Shown here one piece after another: positions 7,609 to 16,105 of a DNA stretch of 64,000 nucleotides (its first letter is position 1; each line of letters opens with the position of its first letter). The notes beneath the pieces were generated by a model, which was given only the letters and a program-made list of their open reading frames with translations, was not told the origin of the DNA and ran no database searches. A program made the translations under genes and the position numbers. The stretch is from NCBI RefSeq assembly GCF_014982855.1, contig NZ_JADCKF010000008.1:1-64000 (forward strand), written 5' to 3'. The stretch is from Pseudoflavonifractor gallinarum. GTDB lineage: Bacteria > Bacillota > Clostridia > Oscillospirales > Oscillospiraceae.

Positions 7609-9740
7609 GACAACACCCCCGCCGCCAGCTTGAGCTCGATGGCGTCTGCCAGACGCTGGGCGATCTCCTCCGCCGTCACACCTGCGCCGAAGGTGTTCCC
7701 GGTAATGGTGATCTGGAGGGGTGTCCGGGCCTTCTCCGACCGGGCCTCCTGGGCCGTCTGGACCCGCTCGTCCTGGTGGAGGTAGTAGAGCCCGTCCCGG
7801 GGCACCCGGGAGAGGCCGTAGGCGGCGCCGCTTCCAGTGGTATTATCTTTTCTCCGGACGTCCACCTGTCCGCCCGTCCTGCGGTAGATTTCCTCTGCTT
7901 TTTCTGGAGATATTCCCTCAATGCCCTCCGGAATATCTACTTCCGTGACATTCAGCCTGGATGATGCGCCCCCCTTTTCCTTCTCCAGCTCAGTCTGGTA
8001 TTTGCTCCTCCATCCGTTCAACGCTTGCGTGTTGTCCCGTATGGCTGCGATCTGGTCCCGTTCCGCCTCCTCCAGTGCCAGAACGCGGTCGCTGCTGTCA
8101 TAGGCTGCGGTGGCCAGCGTGATAGCCTCTTCGCGGAGATCTGCCATCTTGTCGCCCGCCTCCCGGCTGCCGTTCTCATAGGCAAGTGAGGCATCGATGA
8201 ACTCATTCCGCATCTCCTCCAGAGCTGCCTGCTGTTCCGGATCAAAGATGTAGCTCGTCTTTTCCCCCAGCAGCACCGCAGAGAGGGCCTCGCGGGTATA
8301 CCGCTCGGCCATATTTTGGTCGCGCGCCGCGTTCTCGCCCTCGATCTCGTTGAGCTTTTTCAGGGCATCCCCTAGTGCGCCGCCATAGGCCGCGATCTCC
8401 TCCTCCATGCCCTGTGACCGGACGGGGTTATACCCCTCGCCGGTCGCCACATTGATCTCGGTGATGGCGTCCTGGAGGGTGGAGGTCAGGCCGGAAAAGG
8501 TCTCGCTCATCAGGTCCATGGCCCCGCCATACGCGCTCTCCATCCCCTGCTGGATGATGGTTGCGGCGTTCTGCCCGTTGATCTCCCCCTTGGAGATCAT
8601 GTCGTAGATCTCGCCCTGGGTCTTGCCCATGGCCTCGCCCAGCATCCCGATCACGTCCACGCCCCGGTCCTGGAAGATGTTCAGGAACTCCAGGGTAGCC
8701 TTGCCGGAGCTCTGCATCCGGCTCATGGCCCGGGCCATCTCGGTCATATCGGAGGCCGTGACGCCCACGGCGCTGCCCGCGTCTCCGATGGCCGTCATCA
8801 GGTCCAGCATCCGCTCCGGCGCGTCCCCAAATCCAGTGGCCAGCGCCCGGCTCATGCCGGTGAGGTCGGCGTACTCCATGGGCGTGCTGGCCGCCATCTC
8901 CCGCAGGTCAGAGAGGTACCGGTCCCCCACGCCGGAACCCAGCAGCTGGTTGAAGGCGATGGCGTCCAGCTCCCACTGGGACGCGGTTCCTATGCCGCTT
9001 TCCAGCCGCTGGGACGCGGCCTCCTTCTGCTCCTCATACAGGCCGTTGTAGTAGCTCTTGAAGGCCTCGTCCTCGTTCTGGAAGTTCTGGGCCGCGCCTC
9101 CGGCCAGGCCGGCGATCCCACCGATGGCTGCACCAACCGCCATTCCAGGAGCACCAGCCAGAGATCCCATGGCCGCGCCCGATACCGCGCCGCTCAGGGC
9201 CCCGGAGAACAGGTTTGCTCCCTGACTGCCCAGAGCCGACCCTGCCAGGGCATTGGCCCACTCCCCGGCGGCGTCTCCCGCCATGTTCAGGATGCCGGCC
9301 TTGCCCAGGGCGGTGAGCAATCCCGGCCCTTCCGACCGGTTGCTGAACCGGCTCTCCGCCGCGACCGCTCTTCCGGCCTCCTGGTAGAGGGCCCGATAAG
9401 CCGCAGCATTGGAGTCAATGGCCGCCCGGGTCTCATTCATTTCCCGCTTGAGCCGCACCTGCTCCTCGATGGCGGCGTCCAGTGCCCCCTTGCTGGCCTC
9501 GTCCTTCAGCTTGCGATAGGATTTCTGCGCCTCTTTGACCTGGACATTGTTTTCCGCCATTGCCTTTTTCAGATTGGACATCCGCTCGGTCAGTGTCGTC
9601 TGGGCCTTGTCATAGGCCTTCAGGCTCTCCTCCAGCTCGTCCATGGTTTTATCAAACGCCTTGGAATTGCCCGTAATGGATTTCAACGAAGGGCTGACCT
9701 CATCGTAAAGTTTCATGACGATGCCGACTTCCTCTGCCAT
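7605..9740 (-). CDS. Tail tape measure protein
   Basis: A 711-residue protein. The N-terminal 130 residues are predicted coiled coil ([15 protein letters not shown], then long Lys/Glu helices). A glycine/alanine-rich hydrophobic stretch around residues 165-215 is typical of the membrane-active part of tape measures. The middle carries the conserved [21 protein letters not shown] type segment of phage tail tape measure families, and the C-terminus is again helical. It would set tail length and thread DNA into the host. The ATG is preceded by GGGAGGTGA; a GTG three codons upstream lies inside this SD. Confidence 0.92.
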   Translation of the reverse strand: MAEEVGIVMKLYDEVSPSLKSITGNSKAFDKTMDELEESLKAYDKAQTTLTERMSNLKKAMAENNVQVKEAQKSYRKLKDEASKGALDAAIEEQVRLKREMNETRAAIDSNAAAYRALYQEAGRAVAAESRFSNRSEGPGLLTALGKAGILNMAGDAAGEWANALAGSALGSQGANLFSGALSGAVSGAAMGSLAGAPGMAVGAAIGGIAGLAGGAAQNFQNEDEAFKSYYNGLYEEQKEAASQRLESGIGTASQWELDAIAFNQLLGSGVGDRYLSDLREMAASTPMEYADLTGMSRALATGFGDAPERMLDLMTAIGDAGSAVGVTASDMTEMARAMSRMQSSGKATLEFLNIFQDRGVDVIGMLGEAMGKTQGEIYDMISKGEINGQNAATIIQQGMESAYGGAMDLMSETFSGLTSTLQDAITEINVATGEGYNPVRSQGMEEEIAAYGGALGDALKKLNEIEGENAARDQNMAERYTREALSAVLLGEKTSYIFDPEQQAALEEMRNEFIDASLAYENGSREAGDKMADLREEAITLATAAYDSSDRVLALEEAERDQIAAIRDNTQALNGWRSKYQTELEKEKGGASSRLNVTEVDIPEGIEGISPEKAEEIYRRTGGQVDVRRKDNTTGSGAAYGLSRVPRDGLYYLHQDERVQTAQEARSEKARTPLQITITGNTFGAGVTAEEIAQRLADAIELKLAAGVLS

Positions 9741-9755
9741 TGCTGTCACCTCCCA

Positions 9756-9783
9756 TTGACTTTTTTTCGATTTTTGTTATGAT
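9756..9783 (+). promoter_or_regulatory. Sigma-A-type promoter of the rightward moron gene
   Basis: TTGACT and TATGAT separated by 16 bases, just before an AGAAAGGAGG ribosome binding site. It points against the surrounding late operon, so it can drive the coiled-coil membrane gene independently of late transcription, for example in the lysogen. Confidence 0.8.
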
Positions 9784-9807
9784 ACAGATAAGAAAGGAGG
9801 CCGTTTT

Positions 9808-10209
9808 ATGACACGTGAGGAATTAATCCACCGACAGGAATCCCTGCGGCAGGAGATCGTTCATCTGACCTTTTTAACCCACGGGCCTGACGCGGCCCCG
9901 TTCCTGTCCATGCCAAAAGATGCACCTGAGCGTGCTCTTTTCACCCGTATGGAGGAGCAGCTTGCCGAAAAGAAAGAACAGCTGCACGAGCTCGACACGC
10001 AGATTGAGCAGACTTCCTCCCCTGTCTCCCGCTTCCGGGAGACCAGTCGGAACCTTCGTGGAGTTATCTGGTTCGTCACGATCTTTATGCTGATCGTCAC
10101 ACTCTCCTTTGCCATGGTCTGGGATGATCCGACCGTCAAGCTGCTTGGCGCGGCTACGCTTCTCATGTTCCTCTTGGCCCTGTGGTCCTCCTTCTCCTCG
10201 GAATCGTAA
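9808..10209 (+). CDS. Coiled-coil membrane protein, moron
   Basis: A 133-residue protein I cannot assign to a named family. Residues 1-75 are charged and helical, with a likely coiled coil (MEEQLAEKKEQLHELDTQIEQ region). Two hydrophobic segments follow near residues 84-105 and 111-128, so the protein should sit in the inner membrane with both ends in the cytoplasm. It is the only rightward gene in the tail operon and has its own consensus promoter and a strong terminator, the hallmark of a moron. Such genes are often expressed in the prophage and change the lysogen (for example phage exclusion); that role here is inference. Confidence 0.85.
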   Translation: MTREELIHRQESLRQEIVHLTFLTHGPDAAPFLSMPKDAPERALFTRMEEQLAEKKEQLHELDTQIEQTSSPVSRFRETSRNLRGVIWFVTIFMLIVTLSFAMVWDDPTVKLLGAATLLMFLLALWSSFSSES

Positions 10210-10214
10210 TCTCC

Positions 10215-10243
10215 GCCGCCCCCATCTGGGGGGCGGCTTTTTT
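10215..10243 (+). terminator. Rho-independent terminator of the moron gene
   Basis: A 9-bp GC stem (GCCGCCCCC with loop ATCT) is followed by six T residues. Its T tract overlaps the stop codon of the frameshifted tail chaperone on the other strand. Confidence 0.9.
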
Positions 10244-10795
10244 ATTCATTCCGCGCTTCCTCTGCCAGCTCGATTTCCCGGAGGGCAAAGCCCCAGGCCA
10301 GATCCCGGCCGCCCTGGCCCATGGCGTAGTACTGCTCCGGCGTCCAGTGATGGACGCGGAACAAGTAAAACACGAGATCCAGCTCTGGGTCCGTACCCTC
10401 CGCTAGGCGTTTTTTACTTCTTCGATGGTGGCCCGGCGATAACCGCACAGCCGCTCCACCGCCCGGGACAGGTCCTCGATTTCCCCGGGCAACAGCATGG
10501 CCTTCACGGTCTCCTCCGGCGTCGCGCCGCCGTACTTCTCCTTGAGCGCATCGGCCTTCAGGTCGGGCTCCACACAACCGGCCAGCAGGATGCTGGGGCT
10601 GACATCGCCCACCACGGTCTCCCGGATGCGCTGGACCTTGCCATAGGGCAGCGCCCGCAGGGTAAACACCACATCCTTGCCGGTGGCCTCGCTCAGGCGC
10701 TTGATCCGGTACCGGGCCGTGGGCAGCTGCTCCTGCACGTTGGGCAGCTCTGGCCGCAACAGCAGGGAGAGCAGGTCCGTTTTCTTCTCTTCCAT
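10242..10795 (-). CDS. Tail assembly chaperone, -1 frameshift product
   Basis: The long form is made when ribosomes slip by -1 at 10409-10415 near the end of the short frame (10403-10795). Past the slip the peptide continues KKRLAEGTDPELDLVFYLF and so on for about 55 residues to a TAA at 10242. This mirrors the gpG/gpGT-type chaperone pairs encoded just before the tape measure in long-tailed phages: the extension binds tail tube or tape measure during assembly. The extension has no RBS or start codon of its own, which argues that frameshifting is its only route to expression. Confidence 0.85.
10403..10795 (-). CDS. Tail assembly chaperone, short form (XkdN-like)
   Basis: A 130-residue protein at the XkdN position between tail tube and tape measure. 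It begins MEEKKTDLLSLLLRPELPNV and has the TGKDVVFTLRALPYGKVQRI segment of this chaperone family. It ends in EEVKNA followed by TAG; the last codons contain a -1 slippery heptamer, giving the longer product described separately. The SD AAGGAGGAA stands before the ATG. Confidence 0.9.
   Translation of the reverse strand: MEEKKTDLLSLLLRPELPNVQEQLPTARYRIKRLSEATGKDVVFTLRALPYGKVQRIRETVVGDVSPSILLAGCVEPDLKADALKEKYGGATPEETVKAMLLPGEIEDLSRAVERLCGYRRATIEEVKNA
10409..10415 (-). promoter_or_regulatory. -1 ribosomal frameshift site (AAAAAAC)
   Basis: Read on the minus strand in the zero frame as A-AAA-AAC, a textbook X-XXY-YYZ slippery heptamer, three bases before the GCC-TAG end of the chaperone frame. 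After slippage the -1 frame stays open to 10242. Confidence 0.9.
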
Positions 10796-10807
10796 ATCCG
10801 TTCCTCC

Positions 10808-11248
10808 TTACTCCACGGGAATGGCGTCCAGCAGCTCGAACCGGGTAAAGGTAAAGGGCGCGGTGATCTTGCCCACGGTGGCCGCCTGCCAGTCGGCCAG
10901 GGTGAGGTCCGAGAACTGCACGCCGTAGTAGGCGATACGCTCAGCCCCGGCGCTGTCCGGGTCGGCCAGCTTGGAGACGATGGTCCCCTCGGGGATCACG
11001 CCGTTCTGCATCCCCTGGAGCTTCTGGATGAGTCCGCTGTCCACCTTGTAGAGCATCAGGGAGCCGCTCCCCTTGCCGCTGGTGGCCTTCTGGTTCTCCA
11101 TAAACTCCCCGCAGAGATTGATGGTCTCCGAGTTGATCTGCACCTTGGCCTGGCAGCCGTAGCACTCGGCCACACGCTCCCCGTCCAGCCAGTAGGAGCC
11201 GTAGGTGCCGTTGGGGATGCGCTTTGCGCTGAAATTGGATCTTGCCAT
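10808..11248 (-). CDS. Phage tail tube protein (XkdM-like)
   Basis: A 146-residue protein starting ARSNFSAKRIPNGTYGSYW, with an INLCGEFMENQKATSGKGSGS hairpin-loop region and a C-terminal FTFTRFELLD strand, as in the PBSX XkdM tube family (DUF2001). It would polymerise inside the sheath to form the inner tube. It lies immediately after the sheath gene. The SD AGGAAGAG precedes the ATG. Confidence 0.9.
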   Translation of the reverse strand: MARSNFSAKRIPNGTYGSYWLDGERVAECYGCQAKVQINSETINLCGEFMENQKATSGKGSGSLMLYKVDSGLIQKLQGMQNGVIPEGTIVSKLADPDSAGAERIAYYGVQFSDLTLADWQAATVGKITAPFTFTRFELLDAIPVE

Positions 11249-11260
11249 CTCTCTTCCTCC

Positions 11261-12358
11261 TTACTTCGCCTCGAATAGGACCTCGAAGTCTTCCATAGCA
11301 TCCACCAGCCTACCGCCGCACTTGAGAAAGACCCAGGAGCCGGTCTGGTACTCCAGGATCTGCTGCTCGGTCATGCCGGCGGTCTCCACGCCCTGGCTCT
11401 GGAGCCAGCGCAGCTGGCGGTCATAGTCCACGGCGCAGTAGCTCTCGCCCGCGGCGAGCACCCCCGCCCCCTCCAGGTACGCAAAGTAGTCCGTGATGGC
11501 GGTGACCAGCAGCTGCTTGTTGTCATACGTGTTAGGGTAGCGGCCCAGATACTGGCTCTCGATGGTGGTGCGCAGGTAGTAGGAGATGAGGTCCATGCCC
11601 TCCACGATCTTGATCTTGCTCCAGTCCTGGTTGCCGTTTGCCGGGATGGTGGTCAGGGAGTTCACCGCCCGGGCAATCTTGGCCTGGAGACCGTCATGGA
11701 TCAGGATGAGCTTACCGTTGTTGATGGCCTCGGTCTGCTCGGCCGTGGTGCGCTCGGTGACGGCGGTGAGCTCGGGGAGGGCGGCGTAGGTGGCGCTCAT
11801 ACTCATGGGGATGCCGGCCAGGATACCGGCCATCCGGGCGCAGTACGCAGATGCTGTTACCGCGCCCGCCGCATCCTTCATCCCGCTCTCGTCCAGCTCG
11901 ATGATGCCCATGTTGTCGCTTCCAGCCGTTTTCCAGGGGCGCACCAGCTTCACGGTGCGGTAGACCGCCCTCTGAGCTTTTGTCCACTCGACCAATTTAG
12001 TGAGCTCATCATCCGTCACATCGGGGGGACCGGCCAGATAGTCGATGGAATACTGCTCGATGGCCTTGAGTCCACCCTCCAGGGCGGTGGTGTCATCGGT
12101 GCCGGTGGCGATGACCACCAGGATCACCAGGCTGGGCGCGCCCCGGTCGGAGCCCTCAAAGGCCAGCTTGACATGCTTTTTGTTGTCCTCCCCCAGGTTG
12201 CTGGGGATGAGGGCGTCGCTGCTGAGCAGATGGACGCCTTGGGCGTTTGCGTCCCGCACAAAGACGGCCACATAGCCCTTCTTGCTCCGGTTGGCCACCT
12301 GTGCGGCCGCCTTCTCAAAGGCGATCTTCAGGGTGGGCAGTCCGTTTGTGGTTGCCAT
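11261..12358 (-). CDS. Phage tail sheath protein (XkdK-like)
   Basis: A 365-residue protein with a LKIAFEKAAAQVANRSKKGYV N-terminus, an ESQYLGRYPNTYDNKQLLVTA segment and a GYVAVFVRD strand, as in short PBSX/Mu-type sheath subunits. It is the contractile element and defines the phage as myovirus-like. The start was set at the second ATG (12358), six bases after GAGAGGTG; an ATG three codons upstream is possible. Confidence 0.93.
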   Translation of the reverse strand: MATTNGLPTLKIAFEKAAAQVANRSKKGYVAVFVRDANAQGVHLLSSDALIPSNLGEDNKKHVKLAFEGSDRGAPSLVILVVIATGTDDTTALEGGLKAIEQYSIDYLAGPPDVTDDELTKLVEWTKAQRAVYRTVKLVRPWKTAGSDNMGIIELDESGMKDAAGAVTASAYCARMAGILAGIPMSMSATYAALPELTAVTERTTAEQTEAINNGKLILIHDGLQAKIARAVNSLTTIPANGNQDWSKIKIVEGMDLISYYLRTTIESQYLGRYPNTYDNKQLLVTAITDYFAYLEGAGVLAAGESYCAVDYDRQLRWLQSQGVETAGMTEQQILEYQTGSWVFLKCGGRLVDAMEDFEVLFEAK

Positions 12359-12376
12359 ATCATTCACCTCTCGTTA

Positions 12377-12880
12377 TCAGATGGTCCGCCCGGACGCATT
12401 CCGGGCGGACGAATTGATGTTTCCTTCATAATTCTCGATCTTGGGGACAGATGCGCTCACCGGGTCGGTCATATCGTCCGGATCGTGGTAGCCCGGCCGG
12501 GTGTCGCTCCAGGAAAAGGTCACCTGCACCTCGCAGAAATCGGGCGCTCCCGTTCCCTTGTTCGCGGTGACCGTGGGATGCCGGTCGTCCACCCGGATGG
12601 ACGGCCCGGCAAAGAGCTCCATGAGACGGTCCTGCCGCCGGTTGAGTTCCTCCCGGCTGCTGTCATAGTAGGCGTTTACCGCCACAAACCCTGTCACCAG
12701 CACCGTCACCGTCTTTTGGACCAGTGCGATATTCAGGTCGGCAAAGGCCTCCTTTTGCAGTTCCAGGGCAAAGGACGGGCGCTGGAAGTCCTTGGGAAGC
12801 CGGTCCACAAAAATGGGCTCACCCGGAAAGGCGGCCGAGATGATCTCCTTTACCCGGGCCATGATCTGGTCTGTATTCAC
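12377..12880 (-). CDS. Tail terminator-like protein (XkdJ/YqbJ position)
   Basis: A 167-residue protein of the small family encoded just before the sheath in PBSX-like phages. The fold pattern (helix MARVKEIISAAFPGEPIFVDRL, then alternating strands LALVQKTVTVLVTGFVAVN and CEVQVTFSW) fits the tail completion/terminator proteins that cap the tube. No catalytic residues are visible. Function is inferred from order and strand pattern. Confidence 0.65.
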   Translation of the reverse strand: MNTDQIMARVKEIISAAFPGEPIFVDRLPKDFQRPSFALELQKEAFADLNIALVQKTVTVLVTGFVAVNAYYDSSREELNRRQDRLMELFAGPSIRVDDRHPTVTANKGTGAPDFCEVQVTFSWSDTRPGYHDPDDMTDPVSASVPKIENYEGNINSSARNASGRTI

Positions 12881-12891
12881 GGTGGTTCCTC

Positions 12892-13470
12892 CTATTCCAC
12901 GTCAAATTCCCGCTTGAGATGAGCCATATACGCATCGCTCCATGCAATGCGGTCCAGGAGCTGTTCCGCAGCCTTCAGCGCGTTGTCAAAGGCCTTCAGC
13001 TTGGTGTAGGAGTAGAACTGCTTGCCCTTCACATAGTCTTTCTTGTCCCGCACATGGACTTTCCCGCTTTTTACTCGGCTCCAGGACCGCTCGGAGCCGG
13101 GCGCGGCCTTCCGGGTACCGTAGCCGCGCTCCTGCCAGCGGGTGACCATGCTGGAGGTTACCTCCCGCCCGCGCCAGGTCTTTACCTTTCTGTCTCCGCC
13201 GGGGCGGCGGAGCACAGTCCCCTTTATGGGACTCACTGCAGCATATCCGCCCTTGCTTCCGATGCGCACTTCCTGCCAGCTCCGGACTGTGTAGTCCGCC
13301 CCTCCGCGGAACCCGGACCGGCCGATCTGCCGGTCCAGATGCTTTTTCGTGGCCTCGCCCATGGCCTCAGAGGCCCGCCTTCTTGCCTCCGGGAACTCCT
13401 CGAACAGATCTTCCCAATACCGGGTAAACTCGTCGAGCTTTTCCCGCTGCATACGAGCGATACTGCCCAT
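12892..13470 (-). CDS. HK97 gp10-like head-tail protein (XkdI position)
   Basis: A 192-residue basic protein with a helical N-terminus (MQREKLDEFTRYWEDLFEEFP) and a central basic region (KVKTWRGREVTSSMVTRWQERG), in the position of HK97 gp10/XkdI neck proteins. The ATG at 13470 overlaps the preceding stop; the open frame upstream of it runs inside the neighbouring gene and was dropped. Family membership is moderately certain. Confidence 0.65.
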   Translation of the reverse strand: MGSIARMQREKLDEFTRYWEDLFEEFPEARRRASEAMGEATKKHLDRQIGRSGFRGGADYTVRSWQEVRIGSKGGYAAVSPIKGTVLRRPGGDRKVKTWRGREVTSSMVTRWQERGYGTRKAAPGSERSWSRVKSGKVHVRDKKDYVKGKQFYSYTKLKAFDNALKAAEQLLDRIAWSDAYMAHLKREFDVE

Positions 13471-14036
13471 TACAGGTCCACCCGCTTCCCGATCTCGTAC
13501 TCGTTCTTGTACTGGTCCAGCTCGTGGGGCGTCATGACCTCCCAGAGTTCCCCTCCGATCTCCACCAGGCACCCCGGTCTCAGCCGGATGGGCTTGGACA
13601 CGACCAGGACCTGCACGGCGTCATTCACCGACATGGGCCACTCTTGTTCGTGTTTCACATACTTCTCAGTACGGACTCCAGGGAAGATCATCGCCCCATT
13701 CCCCTCCTCGTCCAGCTGTTTGACTGTCTCCACGTTCACCAGCGCAGCGGACACGTCCAGATGGTTGCGCCCCCGCTCAGTGACCGCCGTGAGTAAGAGG
13801 TGCCTCTCCCCCCAGCGGAGGGCCTGGTGTGGCGTGAGAGCCTGCCGCCGCACGATGATCTGTGCGTCCCGGGCCCCCACGCCCACCTTGGAGAAGAGAT
13901 TTGTCTTGCCGCTCAGGGTGATGTTGGCCCAGGCCCTGCGGATGGCCACCCACTTCCACACCCCGGTGGATGTCTCCCTCAGCTCCAGCACCTGGGCCGG
14001 CTTGTCCAGCCGCCCGGCGTCGATGTGTGCCGCCAT
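13470..14036 (-). CDS. Head closure / head-tail adaptor protein
   Basis: A 188-residue protein. Residues 1-110 (MAAHIDAGRLDKPAQVLEL ... WVAIRRAWANITLSGKTNLF) match the SPP1 gp16-type head-tail joining family, which closes the connector under the portal. The C-terminal 75 residues, with a CLVEIGGELWEVMTPHELDQY segment, look like an added small domain; homologues are often only about 110 residues, so this version is long. It lies between the gp6-like connector and the neck protein. Confidence 0.75.
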   Translation of the reverse strand: MAAHIDAGRLDKPAQVLELRETSTGVWKWVAIRRAWANITLSGKTNLFSKVGVGARDAQIIVRRQALTPHQALRWGERHLLLTAVTERGRNHLDVSAALVNVETVKQLDEEGNGAMIFPGVRTEKYVKHEQEWPMSVNDAVQVLVVSKPIRLRPGCLVEIGGELWEVMTPHELDQYKNEYEIGKRVDL

Positions 14037-14039
14037 GGG

Positions 14040-14372
14040 TCATCCCTCCCCCGATGCGTCCAATTCGGACACCGGCTCCGTCAGCTTCAGCTGGACGATG
14101 AGCCGACGGAAAGCCGGGTTGTCCTCCACAATCGTCCCCGTGATGGTGGCGTCCCGCAGGTCGAAATCCCGCAGCACCATAAAATTGACTGCCAGGTCGT
14201 ACTGGGCCCGCCGGCTCGTGCCCTCCGGCGGCTCCGAGACCCCGGCGTTCTCCAGATAGCCAACCGCGGCCTCATAGAGCCCCTCCAGGGTGAGGAGCTC
14301 CTCCTCGGTCGGCTCCTCCACCCTGCAATAGGCCAGGAGAGATTTCATCCGTTCATCGCCGATCGACATCAT
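14040..14372 (-). CDS. Head-tail connector protein (gp6-like)
   Basis: A 110-residue, mostly helical protein: MKSLLAYCRVEEPTEEELL followed by LEGLYEAAVGYLENAGV and AVNFMVLRDFDLRD, the pattern of HK97 gp6 / SPP1 gp15 connectors that form the ring below the portal. The ATG at 14372 overlaps the upstream stop (ATGA). Its last residues, VSELDASGEG, are encoded by a one-mismatch copy of the dispersed 17-bp palindrome. Confidence 0.75.
   Translation of the reverse strand: MMSIGDERMKSLLAYCRVEEPTEEELLTLEGLYEAAVGYLENAGVSEPPEGTSRRAQYDLAVNFMVLRDFDLRDATITGTIVEDNPAFRRLIVQLKLTEPVSELDASGEG
14056..14072. repeat. 17-bp palindrome copy 3 (one mismatch)
   Basis: GCGTCCAATTCGGACAC, at the 3' end of the gp6-like connector gene, encoding VSELDA. 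Confidence 0.8.
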
Positions 14373-14782
14373 TTTGCTACGGTCCAGCCATTGGCGGCGG
14401 GCAGATACAGGCTGCGGCCGGCCACAGCCACGCCGCACAGGACTGCAGCGTCCCCGTCGTGCTGGAATTTCAGGCCGATGTAGCGGGGATTGGCGGGATC
14501 CACCTGGTAGCTCACCACAATCGTCTGAGGATCCGTTCCCACGCTGTCGGAAAACTCCACCGCATCGCCAATGGCTTTGGCGCTTGCGCCGGTGGACTGA
14601 TCAGAGCCCATTACCGTCACCGTTACCTTCTTGCCCGCACCCAAGGCTGCGGTGGAGACCAAAAATGCGACCTCCCCAGCGCCGGAGGTGTCAACAAAGG
14701 CGGTGGTTTTGTCCGTGGTTTTTTCCACGGACTGGGGCGCAAACACATTGACAAAGGCCAGCTCTTCAAAAATACGCTTCAC
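14369..14782 (-). CDS. Small capsid-associated protein, possible decoration protein
   Basis: A 137-residue protein directly after the major capsid gene. It is rich in beta-forming residues with a TVTVMGSDQSTGASAKAIG segment and a C-terminal VLCGVAVAGRSLYLPA strand pair. Position and size fit a head decoration or head fibre protein; I recognise no specific family. A good SD (AGGAGG) stands before the ATG. Confidence 0.6.
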   Translation of the reverse strand: MKRIFEELAFVNVFAPQSVEKTTDKTTAFVDTSGAGEVAFLVSTAALGAGKKVTVTVMGSDQSTGASAKAIGDAVEFSDSVGTDPQTIVVSYQVDPANPRYIGLKFQHDGDAAVLCGVAVAGRSLYLPAANGWTVAK

Positions 14783-14794
14783 AGTAGCTCCTCC

Positions 14795-16087
14795 TTACTT
14801 TCGGTCGGCCAGCGCCACAAAGGGGCTGCGGAGTTTGGTGCTGTTCTTGATCTTCAGGGGGCTGTTTACCTTGGGTGCGCCGTTGCAGCGGAACACCACG
14901 CGGAAGCAGTTCTGGTCAGTCAGGAACTCCACATGGATGGACCAGTCCTGCTTGACGGCGCCCTTGGTCAGCAGGATGTACTGGAAGGGATCCACCAGCA
15001 TGATATCGCCCTTGGTGCCCAGAGCAGAGCAGCTGTCCTCAAAGAGGACCGGCTTGTGGAGCACCCGCTGGGTGTCGAAATTACCCAGACCACCCTCAGG
15101 CGTCCACAGGAATTTGGACTCATCCCCGCCCTTGATGACCAGCAGGGGCAGCTGCTCCTCCGCATCGGGATGCATCAGCCACACCAGCCGCTCGCGGCCG
15201 CGAGGCATAGACCGCGCCTGCATCTTCACCGCGTTATTGCCCACGAAAGTTCCGGCGGTCTGAGACGGCTCCTTATCTACCGTGATGAGGGCCTTGGAAT
15301 TGATAAAGCCCAGGGGTTTGCCGGATCCATTGCCTGCAATCACAGCGTCCGTCAACAGGCGGTCACCGGCCAGGGCAAAGCCGGTGGAGGCAAAGCCGCT
15401 CATAAAAGCGGCGTCCTGCAACATTTCATCGGTGCAGTACAGGAAGCCCATCATCTTTTCCAGGTCCATCTTGATCTCCCGGAACTGAGGCTTGCTGGCG
15501 GCCACAGCGGCGCCCTCAGCTGCCCAGTACATCTGTACACCGCCGAACACGGACTGACTCACATCGGTCTCATCCGCGCTGATCCACCGCATGGAGTTGG
15601 CCGCGCTGGAACAGGTATAGCGGTCCAAACGGTTGAGCAGGGGGCTCATCTGCACCGCGCTCTCCAGAATTGATCCAGCAAAATCCGTCTGAATCGCAAA
15701 TCCGCCGTCCGCGCCGATCCCCTCGTTGGTCCCCAGCACTGCGTTGTTCACCTGCTGAAGCCGTTTGTCTTCAATGTGGTTCTTGCGGAAGTTGTAGATG
15801 GCGGCCAGCTGCTCACCAATGGAGGCGAAGGGCTTCTCCTCGCCGCCTCTCCCCTCCTTGGGGGTCTTATTCTTATCATGCAGGATACCGTCGTACACGG
15901 GATCGGCATTTTCCTGGCTCTGTCTGGCCAGTTTCTCCAAACTGCTGATCTGGTTGTTGATACCCTCCATCTGGTTGGTGATCTGGTCCACCTCATCATA
16001 GTTGCCCTCATCAGCCGCAGTCTGAGCTTTGGCCAGAAGCTGGCTCTTCTGCGCACGCAGGTCCGCGATCTTCTCCATGAAATCCAT
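14795..16087 (-). CDS. Major capsid protein, HK97 family
   Basis: A 430-residue protein. Residues 1-65 are a coiled-coil scaffold-like delta domain (MEKIADLRAQKSQLLAKAQT). The mature part shows HK97-fold features: IQTDFAGSILESAVQMSPLL, an E-loop, and a LVDPFQYILLTKGAVKQDW C-terminal segment. The delta domain should be cut off by the neighbouring protease during maturation. The ATG at 16087 follows AGAGGAGCAAA. Confidence 0.93.
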   Translation of the reverse strand: MDFMEKIADLRAQKSQLLAKAQTAADEGNYDEVDQITNQMEGINNQISSLEKLARQSQENADPVYDGILHDKNKTPKEGRGGEEKPFASIGEQLAAIYNFRKNHIEDKRLQQVNNAVLGTNEGIGADGGFAIQTDFAGSILESAVQMSPLLNRLDRYTCSSAANSMRWISADETDVSQSVFGGVQMYWAAEGAAVAASKPQFREIKMDLEKMMGFLYCTDEMLQDAAFMSGFASTGFALAGDRLLTDAVIAGNGSGKPLGFINSKALITVDKEPSQTAGTFVGNNAVKMQARSMPRGRERLVWLMHPDAEEQLPLLVIKGGDESKFLWTPEGGLGNFDTQRVLHKPVLFEDSCSALGTKGDIMLVDPFQYILLTKGAVKQDWSIHVEFLTDQNCFRVVFRCNGAPKVNSPLKIKNSTKLRSPFVALADRK

Positions 16088-16105
16088 CGTATTTGCTCCT
16101 CTCAA

